DNA of 64,000 bases from positions 1,426,001-1,490,000 of the forward strand of contig MQVO02000006.1 in NCBI GenBank assembly GCA_001986395.2, written 5' to 3'. The position numbers and the translations under genes are program-made. Every line of letters starts with the position of its first letter. The stretch's first letter is position 1. Below are positions 53,595-64,000 of this stretch, in pieces. The DNA comes from Irpex lacteus. Taxonomy: Eukaryota; Basidiomycota; Agaricomycetes; Polyporales; Irpicaceae. The notes beneath the pieces were generated by a model, which saw only the letters and a program-made list of their open reading frames with translations, did not search any database and was not told the DNA's origin.

Positions 53595-56500
53595 ATGGCA
53601 GACTCAAGTGTCTCGGTGACATATATCTCCGCATCTACGAACAGGTTTCCCAACGCCGCCGCAGTGCGTGATTCGTTGGTCGCGTTTGCGTCTTCGACGT
53701 ATGTGGCTTTATGGAACACCGAGGTTAGTGCTGTTGTTTTTGAGATGAGGACAAATAATTACTTCGTTTGGCTTTGGAATAGGACAAGAACGACTCGGGT
53801 GTCTATGCTACCTTGCCTGGCCATACAGGAACTGTAACCGGCGTTCGTTTCGTGAACGACACTCTTCTTCTCAGCGCAGATGACACTGGTATCGTCAAGC
53901 TATGGCGACACAATGGGACTACTGTAAGATTTTTTGCTTATGCGCAGTGCTTTAGCTCCTGACGCACGGAAATGCAGTGGACCGCTGTGTTCAGCACCAA
54001 AGCCCATGGAAAAGCCATATCTGCGTTAGCGATTTACGGCGACCTGGTGATTACGGGAGCCTCTGACTCACTCGTCAAAATATGGAAGATAAATTCATCC
54101 TCTGATACAGGTAGGATCGGGTAACAAGATATGATGTGCTTCTTACTGAGGATTCCAGACGAGCTCTCCGAGGTTCAGACAATCAACCTGAAGAACAGAT
54201 ATCCGTTGTCGATTGATGTTGCACGATTGCCTCGTTCTCAAGGTAAGACATGTGAAAGTCCTGACACCTGTCTATCTCTAAAGCTGTCCTTCACGCAGCT
54301 TTGATACTGGCCATCGGCAGCACCGACCGGACCATACAAATATGGACACGCTCCGAACAAGACGTACGTGAGCTCTATTTTCCATTCTTCTGTGAAAAGA
54401 ATAACTCAAACGAAAAACATACGACAGTTTGTCTTCTCCGCTTCACTATCGGGTCACGAGGACTGGGTGAAAAGTCTCGCATTCCGACAACTCGAATCAG
54501 AAGATGAGAGCTCGCTGGTTCTTGCATCGGGCTCTCAAGACTCCACCATCCGTCTTTGGAACGTAGAGCCTTACGATCGCCTCAAAACCAACGCGGCTGC
54601 AAATGCAGAGCAGTCGTCCACTCCGTTGAACGATGATTTACTTGATGCATTTGAAGCGTCGTTAGGTGATCTTGCCGATGCTGAAGAAGGTGGTCGTCAG
54701 ATATCGCTCAAGAGGCATATAATCACTATCAGAGGCGATAACGGCAGGTACGAAAAGCACATTCGTGAATGTAAAGAAGGACTCTTATCCCGTTTATCTC
54801 AATACCTCAAGTCAGCAGCAATTCACCATCACTTTCGATGCGCTGCTGGTAGGTCACGAAGCTGGAGTGACAAGCCTATCGTGGAGACCATGCTCTCCAG
54901 AATATCCCGAACCAACCCTTCTCTCAACCTCTACCGACTCTTCCTTGATCCTCTGGTCGCCCTCAACTATACTTACCTCCTCGCAAGACACTTCTACAAC
55001 ACTCTGGATAAATCGCCATCGTTTCGGCGATGTGGGTGGACAGAGACTCGGTGGTTTCGTTCTGGGACTTTGGAGTCGAAATGGCAAGGAAGCCCTTGGT
55101 TGTGGGTGGAGCGGAGGTTGGAGACGATGGGCTTGTCTCCCTCATAATGCGGACAGCGAAGGTCCACGTATTGAGCAGTGGCAGGAACTTGGCGCGATCG
55201 GTGGACATGGAGGGGCCGTCCGAGGCTTGTCATGGAGTCCAAATGGAGAGTATTTGATCTCTACTGGGTACGAGGATATGTCATTTTTGAGGAACCATGG
55301 CTTATAAACTGTTACTATACAGTGTCGATCAAACCACGCGAATACATGGGCAAGTTCAGCCAGGGGATACAAAGTCGTGGCATGAGATTAGTCGTCCTCA
55401 AGTGCACGGATACGATCTTCTGGATGCAGCATTCCTCGATCCTCTCAAATTCGTCAGTATAGCGGATGAGAAGGTTGCTCGCATATTCGAAGCACCCAGG
55501 GAGTTCGTCGACACAGTGCAAAATTTGCGTGTAGCAGAATTCTCCACCGATGTGGTGAGTAGTTCATCGATATATCGAGTCTGTGTGCTCAACATCAAAA
55601 CAGTCAGAAAGGCCGCGTGCTGCTACGGTTCCTCCCTTGGGGCTGTCAAACAAAGCTGTCAGCGACGGTATGTCAGTTCATCTCAACGCATCATCATGGT
55701 ACTCATGACGATATACGTTAGCGGCGGCGGGCACCTCATATGATGCAGAGCGAACAACTCGACGCTCATTCGAGGGCGAGCTGGCCGCATTCACACTATG
55801 GCCCGAGATTGACAAAGTTTTCGGGCATGGCTACGAGGTACATCTCATATACCGGGAAGTTTCTATGTGCTCACACCGCGTTTTCAGTCAATAACCCTAG
55901 CTGTGTCTACGAGCCGAAAATTAGTTGCTACGGCTTGCAAGGCCACATCTCCGGAACACGCGGTCGTCAGAATATACGATACAGATAAATGGCAGCCATT
56001 CGGCACACCGTTGTCTGGGCACACATTAACAGTTACAGGCGTTGCATTCAGCCCCGACGATAAATATGTTGTCTCGGTCTCTCGAGATCGTTCATGGAGG
56101 CTGTTTTCCTTAAACGAGGCGGGTGGTAAGCCATCGTCATCCTGGTCTGTAAAACGTAGCTGAATTGAATTGCACCAGACGGTTTCGTACCCGTAGCAGC
56201 TGATAAGTCTCATGCGAGAATTATATGGGACTGTACATGGGCGAACGAAGGGGACATCTTCGCAACCGCATCTCGGGATAAACTGGTCAGTCAGACCATC
56301 TATCATCGCGCGTGTCGTCTATTCACGCATAGTACCTAGGTAAAAATATGGCACACACGAAATATCGGAACGACAAACAAGTGGTCGCCCGAATCGACGC
56401 TGAAGTTACCCGAAGCCGCAACAGCTGTTGCTTTCACTTCGTACCCCGAGAATAACAGGTGAGGAGATTTCGGCCTTGCGCGACATACCTACTGATCCGC

Positions 56501-56801
56501 TCTCCCAGACGTCACTTGGCCATCGGACTGGAATCTGGCGAGATCTTGGTATACTCCAGCGAGATTTCGTCGCCGGAAGAGTGGAGAGAGGACCTCCGTA
56601 TATCATCTGAGTGCGTGGGATATCCGGAACCTCTGCGTGTCTCGGTCTCACTAAGCAACTGCTCCTCACCTTAGGTTGGCGCATGTTGGTCAGATACACC
56701 GACTAGCATGGAGACCTTCTCAAACAGGCTCACTCAGACAGCTTGCAAGTTGCAGCGAAGATGGTACATTGAAGGTATTAGAAGTCCGTATCGAGGGGTA
56801 A
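53595..56801 (+). CDS. ELP2: Elongator complex subunit ELP2 (WD40)
   Basis: Fifteen exons: 53595..53723, 53783..53923, 53978..54110, 54159..54242, 54299..54363, 54428..54747, 54812..55267, 55323..55554, 55604..55667, 55722..55837, 55888..56125, 56179..56285, 56340..56458, 56509..56610 and 56675..56801, giving 810 residues with consistent phases. Two seven-bladed propellers are expected, and ELP2 landmarks appear in order: SGHEDWVKSLAF, ASGSQDSTIRLWNV, LLVGHEAGVTSLSWRP, GGHGGAVRGLSWSPNGEYL, QVHGYDLLDAAFLDP, LSGHTLTVTGVAFSPD, and KSHARIIWDCTWANEGD. Elongator modifies wobble uridines in tRNA. Acceptor of intron 6 (CTCAAG) was selected over two nearby AGs because it alone keeps frame. Confidence 0.94.
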
Positions 56802-57072
56802 CAGGTAGATTTTAGCCAATATAGATGTTAAGAGAGATGAGAGCGAGATATCGAGCACGAGATCGAGAACAGAAAGAGAAAGACTACTAGGTACAGTATG
56901 CAAAGACCAGACCCACGTCCGGCTCGCGATAGGGAAACAGTCGGTAGGATGTTATGGGTAAGAGGGTATAACACAGTGAACGGGAACACACATCTTGACG
57001 TAAACGGGGTAACGACGTAGACAAAACCAGAAAGCAGTTGGTAAGGATACACAATTTGAGGAGACGACCAAG

Positions 57073-60000
57073 CTAGACAATGTCGCGGAGGCTGACCGGA
57101 ACTTCGGGCTGATCAAGACGGTTAGTATAATCGTGACAGCGATTTGGAGAAAGGAAGCTTACGCATTTAATCCTGTCGAAGTTTCGTCAGAATATGCACT
57201 TGTCAATATAATTGTGATAAAACACTCACTTGTAAAAGCACTCTATGGAACGGAGCATCTCAACGTCCCCACCCGTGGCGGTGACGAAATTGACTACCAC
57301 ACCGGGGCGGGAGTAATTGGCTGCCATGGCGGGAGCCACGCTAGAGTCGAAGGTAAGTCACGTAAAAGGTTCTCGAAAAACGAAGGGGCTTACCGATGAG
57401 CGTATTCTTCTACCGCCTTCGGCAAATCTACAGCGCGGTCAAATCGAGTATGAACGAGTTAAGTATGGAGCTCACCATAATTGATAACCAGCGGAACCTG
57501 CTGAACGTCGGGAGCCTTCACGACGACATCGTACACAACCAAGACTTTTGTGGATGACTGCCTGATAATACCAGTCGATGGGCTGCGGAACTTATTAAGG
57601 GCCGCGAGTTTGGTGCCGGCATTCATGTCACTGTGCTGTAACGATAATAAGTACCAAAATCGTTGCACCCAAATCAATAATAACGTACCAAGGGTACCAC
57701 ATCCATATTGCGAGAGGCCAACTTGTACACGACAGACTCGAGAGCCGTCAGCCCACCAACGTGAATGATCGCATGCGAGATATCCAGATCGTCAAACAAG
57801 TCCGCCAGCGCGTCGAGCTTCCATTCACGAGCCTGGGCAGTTTCAGCACTCGTAGAGGCTCCTCGACCCGATCCAATAATGCCCAGTCCTTGTTGCGGCA
57901 ATGTCGCGTCAGAGCGTCCACCACCAGCCGTGAAGGCGAGGTACAAGTAGAATTGACGCAGACCGCGGGCACCTGAGCCGCTATCGGTGTGCGTGACGTT
58001 GCCGTCTCGTCTAACTAGAACTCGGACTGGCTCTCGCAGCTGGATGCTCGTGGCGAGGTTCAGCACGTCTTGCGGGACGGTGTTGGAGAAGAGCGCAGTT
58101 TGCCTGTCCACCGACAACGAAGTCCCGTTGCCATTGTCGAATCTGTCGAGCGAGGTGGTGGACCCAATAGTAGAGTACCTCCTCCCCAGGCTAGACGGGT
58201 TGAGCGATGATGTCGATCCGTTGCCCTCGAGAACTGAGTACATCGATCCGTTCCCGTTTGCGTTATTCGCGGACCTGGATTTCGGTGGGGGCAGCATCTT
58301 CACGATCGTAAACACAAAGTCTTGCAAGTTCCTCGCAATGAGCTGGTCAACTTCGTCCAACACCAAGAACCTAACCTCAGCTCCCGAGATCCCTCCGGGG
58401 CTAGTGAACAGCGCATGCAGCTTCTGCGGCGTACCACACAAGATGTGCGGCATGTTCTGGTGCAAGAGACGAAGTTCCTGGCCGAGGTCGCTGCTGGCAG
58501 ACGACGCGCCAACTCCCAACGCGGAGCGAACGCCGATAGGACTTCCAATGTCGCGAATCATCCGCTGTGCTTGCGTGGCTTGGTCTACCGTCGTCGAGAT
58601 CATGACCACCAGCGGTCCACGAAGGGGTGCCTGGGCAGCCGTGTGAATAAGGGCGATGTGAATGGCCGGAATGACATATGCTGCGATTCGTTCTTGGGTT
58701 GGAGGCGCCTGGGCGATGATGTCCGACCCCCTAAGGAGGAAGGGCAGTGCACGCTGCTGGATCTTGTTAGGAGGACCCACCCTGGATAGATAAACATAGA
58801 TTTCAACAATGAGTGATCGAAACCCGCGATACGGTGAGCAATTAAGATAACCAAGATGAACTTACCCAAACGCACTGAGCGACCTCAACAAATCCGGTGC
58901 CAGAGCCAACTGATCCCACTTTGAGATAGTCGGTCCACCGTCACGGGACGACGCGCTCGTGATATCCGTCTAACAAACGAACGAATGGTACGAGTTAGTT
59001 CAGCAGCTCAACAGATATGACGGATGGATGGGAATGGTGTATGTGTGAGATGGAGGCGAACTTACCGCAGATGAGTCTCTCCGTAACATATTCGCCGCGA
59101 CAGATCGGCGTTTGTCCCGGTAGCCACCATCAGCTCGTCCCAGGCTACCAGCGGGTGAGTCATTGGGCCCGCCACGGAGGGGTGGGATATCGAGATTGCC
59201 AGCGGACCACGTGCGTGAGGGGGGTCCTGGGATACGGGGAGAGGGCCTGTTGGGTATGCCGTGCCCTAACGAGCCGGATGGTACGAGGCTGCCTCTGGGG
59301 AGGAGGTCGTTGGGAGAAACGCCAGTCGGGAGAAGCGGGGGTGTAGACATTCCATTTGTGATGTTCGCGAGGTGGTGGTCGACAGCGGCGGATAGAGAGC
59401 CAAAGCGGTTGGTAATGGCGGTGATATCGTCTAGAGGGCCAGCTTGGTTGGGTGCGATGTTGCCGATGATGGAGCCACGCGGGCCGCCGTTAAGTCCGCT
59501 GAGGTCTGGCGTCGAGAAGGACGGTGCAGAGGAAGGTGCGAAGGGGTTGCTGAACTCAGGGACGGCGTTCGTTGCTGGAGTGAGTAGTCTATCTACCAGC
59601 AAGTCGACCTTGCGCCCGATGTCCACGAGTTCGCGCTGTATATCTCTCGTCGCGCTCTCGTTACGATCCATTCGATTGAACAGTTCATGAATGAGGGGTG
59701 AGGACTTGAGTTGAGACTCGAGACTAGTCGACAGATCAATGCTGGGAGCGAACATGCTACCTGAGTCCAAAGACGATGCCGGTGACGACGAGACGAAGTG
59801 GGTTTGAGCGGATGTGAACGAGGACGTCCTCGAACCCATCTCTACGGCCACGGGCGGGGTGTTCAGCCTATCTCTTGCGCGGCTCATAACAGCGTTGTAC
59901 TGCGCGTTTTGTTGATACAGCCCATTCGTATGTGGCCTTCCCAGGTTGTTGTCGCCATCTTGCGGGATTTCCGGGATAGCCGACATACTCGACTCCCTAG

Positions 60001-60439
60001 CCAGAGACCTCGCGAACGCCCTGTTCGCCTCTTCACCAAACCTGTCTTGCCTATCTTGTTGGCCACCTAAAGCGGGAGATTGTCGAAAAGCCGTGAGCTC
60101 GTTGATGGTCGATTGGAACTGGTTCAAGCTCCCGTTACGCTCGATGCGCTGGTGATCGTGTCCGTCTTGCGAAGGCGGGCTGGGCGACGATTTGACAGAT
60201 CGAAACTCTGTCGGGGAGACAGAGAGGCCACTCGACGTTGACGCGGATGTGGCGAAACGTTCGCGACTGATGCTGTTCTGGCGGTGGTAGCCCATCCCAA
60301 GGCTCCCTCGACCGATAGAGCCCATGGCACTAACACTCTCGCGGTCGTCTCTGTCTTCTGCAGGTTTGTACTGACCTCCACCAGGGAAGAAAGGGCTGGA
60401 CGCGGGGTTCAGCGAGGGGCTGTTTGACACCGTGGCCAT
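57073..60439 (-). CDS. Degenerate eIF4A-like DEAD-box protein (pseudo-helicase) with long disordered N-terminus
   Basis: Eight exons: 60439..59066, 58969..58866, 58781..57689, 57635..57476, 57427..57394, 57340..57230, 57172..57163 and 57108..57073, giving 973 residues. The first 460 residues are Ser/Pro/Asn-rich disorder with one short coiled segment (RDIQRELVDIGRKVDLLVDRLL). The rest follows eIF4A: Q-motif KIQQRALPFLLRG, VLDEVDQL, VQQVPLVINYDLP and the C-terminal CPEVPVSLRDIV. Key catalytic residues are missing: the P-loop AQSGTGKT-type motif reads AQAPPTQERI, the Ala of DEAD is Val, and SAT and ARGxD are altered. It is probably ATPase-dead and acts as a binding scaffold in translation or mRNA fate. 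A 10-nt exon precedes the last exon. Confidence 0.86.
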
Positions 60440-61205
60440 GGCTTGCGAGGGATCCCTTTGAGGTTATCGAAGAGACTTGGTACGATCAACTAACCACGGC
60501 AAGACGCTACTTGCACATGGACGGAGAACACAGCAAATGTCAGCGACTGGTTCCTAATGAGCGACAACGGCGCAAAGGGTTGGAAGTGCGAGTGCGGGAT
60601 ACGGGGTGGGGAGCTGCCATCGTTACTGATGTGAATCGGCGTACACACCTATGAACCCTGTACTGATTCGCGAGTCTACAAGTACGCTCCCATCCAGACA
60701 CAGCTTGCAGACGACGAAGAACGGTAGCAAGCAGGAGTCGGTCGTGGAGGGAAACAGCGAGGGGAGGACTCGACCGATGTGGTTTCGGCCAAGCTTAGCT
60801 GGGGCTGCTGGCAGCTCTGACCGGCCGCCTAAAATCACGCCTCAATTGATCTGACAGACTGGGGCACGCGTTGATACATGCCCAATGCTCTTTATAATCT
60901 CATCAAAACGAGCGTGGTTGTTGTGTTATATAAGAGGCTTGCTACGTAACATACAAGGCGGTGTGTGAGTATAATATGTCCGGGAGACTGCGAGATGGTG
61001 CGATGTGATATTGTCCGGGGAAAAGAGAGATGATATATAGAGAGAAATGAAGCAAGAGTGGAATGAGCGTAAATAGGGGTATGGTACTGTATGAAGATGA
61101 ATCCCGTTCCAACCTCGACCGAGAGTAGAGTCCCAATTAAAGCAAGCTAAAGTAGTATGCAGCGGATAGCGGAAATAGGAGAGCTGTCGGATAGGCTATC
61201 AGAGA
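60440..61205. other. Intergenic, 766 bp
   Basis: Promoter of the pseudo-helicase and 3' flank of the RRM gene. The region 60900-61150 is AT-rich and purine-rich on the plus strand. No gene is supported. Confidence 0.4.
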
Positions 61206-62325
61206 CTATCGTTTCCTTGTGGATTTCGTAGGTGACCTTGTGTTTGTGTTTTGCTGGTCCGCATTCACACGCGGGCGAAATTGGTAGGCTATGCGAGCGT
61301 TTGTGTGTTCGGGCTGTAGTCGTGATGGACTAGTTCTGTCCGCAACGGTGCTAGGACGTGCTTGTGGGATCGTCTCAGCAACCTCTGTCGCCGCCCTGCT
61401 CCTACAATACTCGGTCATTCGGTATGTCCAGATTTGAGACGGAATGACCACGACCACTTACCCTCGTGGCAGCGAAGCGGACTGCCGGGAAGATCCAGAC
61501 GGCTGTGCTTGTTGTGCCGGAACGGGACCACTCGGCGGGGCAATATACTCATTGATCATGGTGCTGAACTCGGGCAAATCAAGGGCGTCGCGCACAATCT
61601 GCGGAATTATTCAGCACACGCATAGCACTATCACGCACGCTAGGAGACTCACCGCCAGCTTCTGCCCACACAGCTCTTCACCGTTCATCTGCAGCGCCCG
61701 GTAGACCGACACCGAATTCTTGAACTCGACAGACGCATATATCCTGCTCTCGTACTTGTGATGTCTCGAACGACTGTCCGGCTGCGACGCACTCGGATAC
61801 CCTCCAGCAGAGCGTACAGTCACCGACCTCACAGTTCCGAAACTAGAGAAGATCTCCTCCAACATCAAGTCTGTGACATCTGGGCTCAGCTGCAAACGAC
61901 CTCGATCAGCCCTCCTCCCGAACCAACCAACCAGCACGCCAACTCACGTTGCCCACGTAGATGTACTTCTGGGAGTTCAACTTGATAGTCTTCTTCAGCT
62001 TGTCTCGCTTGGCTTTCCTTCGCGCCTGGTCCCTAATCTCGTCCTCGACAGATTTCTTCTGTGGGAGAGCGGCAGTCTTGCCCTTGTCCTTGTTCTTCCT
62101 GGCCGTCCTCGCAGCAGGTCCCACAGACCCCGCCCTCTCCTTCCCCTTCAACGACCTGCTTATCTCCTCTTCATCTTCTTCGTCGTCGGATAGATCTATA
62201 GAGATGTATGGCTCCCTGGGAGGCGGGACTCGAGCTCTGGACGACGATGAACCGGGAGTGGCGGCCTGACCAGCAGAACCGCCGATCTCTTCGTAAGACG
62301 CGCTCGGTACGCGGAATCGTCCCAT
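61206..62325 (-). CDS. RRM RNA-binding protein with acidic and basic N-terminal regions
   Basis: Exons are 62325..61948, 61889..61653, 61598..61462 and 61401..61206, giving 315 residues. An acidic patch (DLSDDEEDEEEISRS) and a Lys/Arg helix (DQARRKAKRDKLKKTIK) precede one RRM: YIYVGNLSPDVTDLMLEEIF, then SFGTVRSVTV, and an RNP1-like SRIYASVEFKNS. The C-terminus is polar and ends RSPTKSTRKR. Reading through the last donor would meet TAA at once (GGGTAAGT) and give a 264-codon-class shorter product, so splicing decides the C-terminus. Specific RNA target is unknown; nuclear location is likely from its basic tracts. Met at 62340 is an alternative start. Confidence 0.8.
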
Positions 62326-63179
62326 CTTCGAGAGCAGCAACGAGAGAGTGTGTGATATCGCCGAGCAATTAGTTTTCTGGATAGTTTGGGAGGAGGGAGT
62401 GGATAGAAGTGAGTTGAGAGGCAGAGAACATTGACGTCCTTGTTTGAGCCCCGCACCCGGCCTGATTTATAGTGAATTGCTCGCAGCGGGTGTTCCGCTG
62501 GCCCAATCCAATTGTTTCTTCCACAGTCGTGCTCATGGCCTTCCTTCGAGGCCTCGGTATGTCGTAGCACAGGTTACAGTTGTGAATATTCAGCAAAATA
62601 TCGGAGACAGCAGAATAGGTTGGGGCCATCCAACATAGCATGGGCGCCTAGTTCATTGCACGAGGCCGACGACCAAAATTGATGCACACCCCCAAATGGG
62701 GAAGTCATAGGCGCCTACGGACTCAAACGTGGACTCGCACTTCATACGTCTGCTTTTTCTCTAGGTGAAGACTGGTGATGCTTAATAATAGGTACAATAC
62801 GTTGAAGAAAAATTTTGAAGCGGTTTTATGAGACAGAACGCTCCGAACATCGAGCCTCGTAACTTGGCTTCAGCTGAAGGATGCACCTTAGGCGCTCAAC
62901 CCACCTGTCATTTCGTCAAGAGTATAACTCAGTGCCCTCCTCACCGTTTCCTCTCAGAATTTTTCTGAGATCACAGGTTCATTCATAAATCTTATATACA
63001 CCTTTATATATACAGCCATACACCTCTTTGATGTGCGAGCCCACCTACAGTCGGACTAGCGCCTTCGTTTCCCGATTTGGGGGTGTGCATCAATTCTGGC
63101 CGTCACTGTAATTGGGTGTTACGTGTCACACACCCTTGTGTCACAAGCTAATCCCGAGCCAGGCTGAAGTCCGTCTCCC
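62326..63179. other. Divergent intergenic region, 854 bp, half occupied by an inverted-repeat element
   Basis: Lies between the RRM and FMC1-like start codons. The segment 62673-63099 is a MITE-like element, leaving only about 80 bp between it and the FMC1-like start codon. Confidence 0.55.
62673..63099. mobile_element. MITE-like element with long terminal inverted repeats
   Basis: The left end (62673 onward) contains AATTGATGCACACCCCCAAA. The right end, ending at 63099, is the inverse complement of the same block, including the 20 bases TTTGGGGGTGTGCATCAATT. Similarity continues inward at lower identity for about 85 bp on each side, passing GGCGC and a CTCGCAC block. There is no coding frame inside. 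A perfect hairpin TCTCAGAA-TTT-TTCTGAGA lies at 62952-62970. No exact target-site duplication was found, though GGCCG occurs on both flanks. Confidence 0.78.
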
Positions 63180-63610
63180 ATGTCGTCCACGTCCACAGCG
63201 ACCACGTACCGCGCCCTCGTGCGTGAAATAAACAGGTCGGTGAGTGCACTACAATCTCTGTCTAAAATCCAAACTCAAACTTGTGTAGTCCGTGACAGCA
63301 CCGGCCACTCGCAATAGGGTCGTAGTGTCCAACTTCCGTACACTTTTCGAGAAGAAACGCAATGCAGAGGAGCAGGCCCTCTTTGACCATGACATGAAAA
63401 ATGCGATAACCTTCATGCGTTCTCAAAGGTTACACAAGGTGCGGGCCTTTTCATATGGTCATCACACTTGTGCTTAGTTACAAGCGGCCTTAGGAACTGC
63501 TGGAACGCTACAACCCTTTGCACGACTTGACTGGGGAGGAGAGGATCAAGGCCACTGCACGGCGCGTTGGCCTTGATATGCCTGTCAAAAGGGAGGACCA
63601 GGATAACTAG
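63180..63610 (+). CDS. FMC1-like mitochondrial assembly protein (LYR family)
   Basis: Exons are 63180..63239, 63289..63438 and 63494..63610, giving 108 residues. The N-terminus carries an LYR-like helix (TYRALVREI), and the middle is helical with NFRTLFEKKRNAEEQ. The C-terminus ELLERYNPLHDLTGEERI followed by ARRVGLDMP matches FMC1, the factor needed for assembly or stability of the F1 ATP synthase in yeast at high temperature. Size agrees with the family. All three exons were joined by phase and clean splice sites; only the second is a sizeable open frame. Confidence 0.83.
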
Positions 63611-64000
63611 GCCATCACGTAACGGTGTTCTGGCCCAAACACCGTCGTGCATCCCTTGCGTGTATGAACTCGAAAGGGCCGCCGGCGGCGACTGAAGATC
63701 TTGCTCCACAATTCAAACACGACGGCCCTAGCAAAGTGCATCAACGAGAACTGTATTGACAAGATAATTGGAGAGATTGGAACTGCGCTATTCAGCTGAG
63801 TGCATAGTATGCTCAAGCACTCAAAGGCGGCGCGATACAGTAAATTTAAAGTAGTAAAATACACGGGAAAGCAATCTAGTTTATTCGGTAGCCGACGTTG
63901 AGTTCCGCTGCTTCATGTCTGGAAGCCCGTATACTCTGAAGAGTTACATGTACCTCAGTAAATGGCAAAGGCTTATAGTATCAGCCACTCACAGCTGTTA
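63611..64000. other. Right-edge region, possibly the terminal exon of a minus-strand gene
   Basis: On the minus strand a donor-like GTGAGTGG near 63992 is followed by an acceptor (CTCTTCAG) near 63937 and then a short frame ending in a stop near 63895 that could encode YGLPDMKQRNSTSATE. This may be the last exon of a gene entering from the right, but the phase cannot be fixed without upstream sequence. Confidence 0.3.

Overview
The window is nuclear DNA from a filamentous basidiomycete, most likely an Agaricomycete. Nearly every gene is cut by short GT-AG introns of about 45-100 nt. Two LRR-type F-box genes, two paralogous membrane/WD40 genes, a Zn2Cys6 regulator and a DUF3533/SNG1 protein are all typical of mushroom-forming fungi. 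I rebuilt exon structures by hand from reading frame, splice-site consensus and remembered family signatures. For each multi-exon CDS the start and end give the coding span and the evidence field gives the exon joins. Almost all joins are phase-consistent, but no alignment was run.

Layout. 0-8.7 kb: 3' end of a WD40 gene, a SIRT5-type sirtuin, an unknown mitochondrial protein, a DUF1932 dehydrogenase, an F-box gene and a three-exon dynein roadblock light chain. 8.8-9.6 kb: a cluster of short palindromes around a tRNA-like Pol III promoter. 9.7-24 kb: acyl-CoA dehydrogenase (14 exons), Zn2Cys6 factor, mitochondrial ribosomal bL19m, a PABPN1/Pab2-type RRM protein, an IVY1-like protein and a second F-box gene. 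24-38 kb: mitochondrial AspRS, SNG1/DUF3533, a MYND protein, a 64-residue membrane protein, an FAD monooxygenase and an Sfp-type phosphopantetheinyl transferase (PPTase). 38-50 kb: a 994-residue membrane/WD40 paralog, an unknown membrane protein built of phase 1-1 exons, a short-chain dehydrogenase and an IME4/METTL3 homolog with several apparent frameshifts. 50-64 kb: COA5/PET191, IBA57/CAF17, AcpS-type PPTase, ELP2, a degenerate eIF4A-like pseudo-helicase, an RRM protein, a MITE-like element and an FMC1-like protein.

Together these are mostly housekeeping genes. Mitochondrial functions are frequent: AspRS, bL19m, COA5, IBA57, AcpS, FMC1, the sirtuin and probably the unknown protein at 3.1 kb. 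RNA functions follow: ELP2, IME4, PABPN1-like, pseudo-eIF4A and RRM. I see no biosynthetic cluster, no CRISPR and no rRNA. The most unusual items are the palindrome cluster, the decayed-looking m6A writer, the helicase lacking its P-loop, two GC-AG introns in one gene supported by a GT-AG paralog, and the 427-bp inverted-repeat element.
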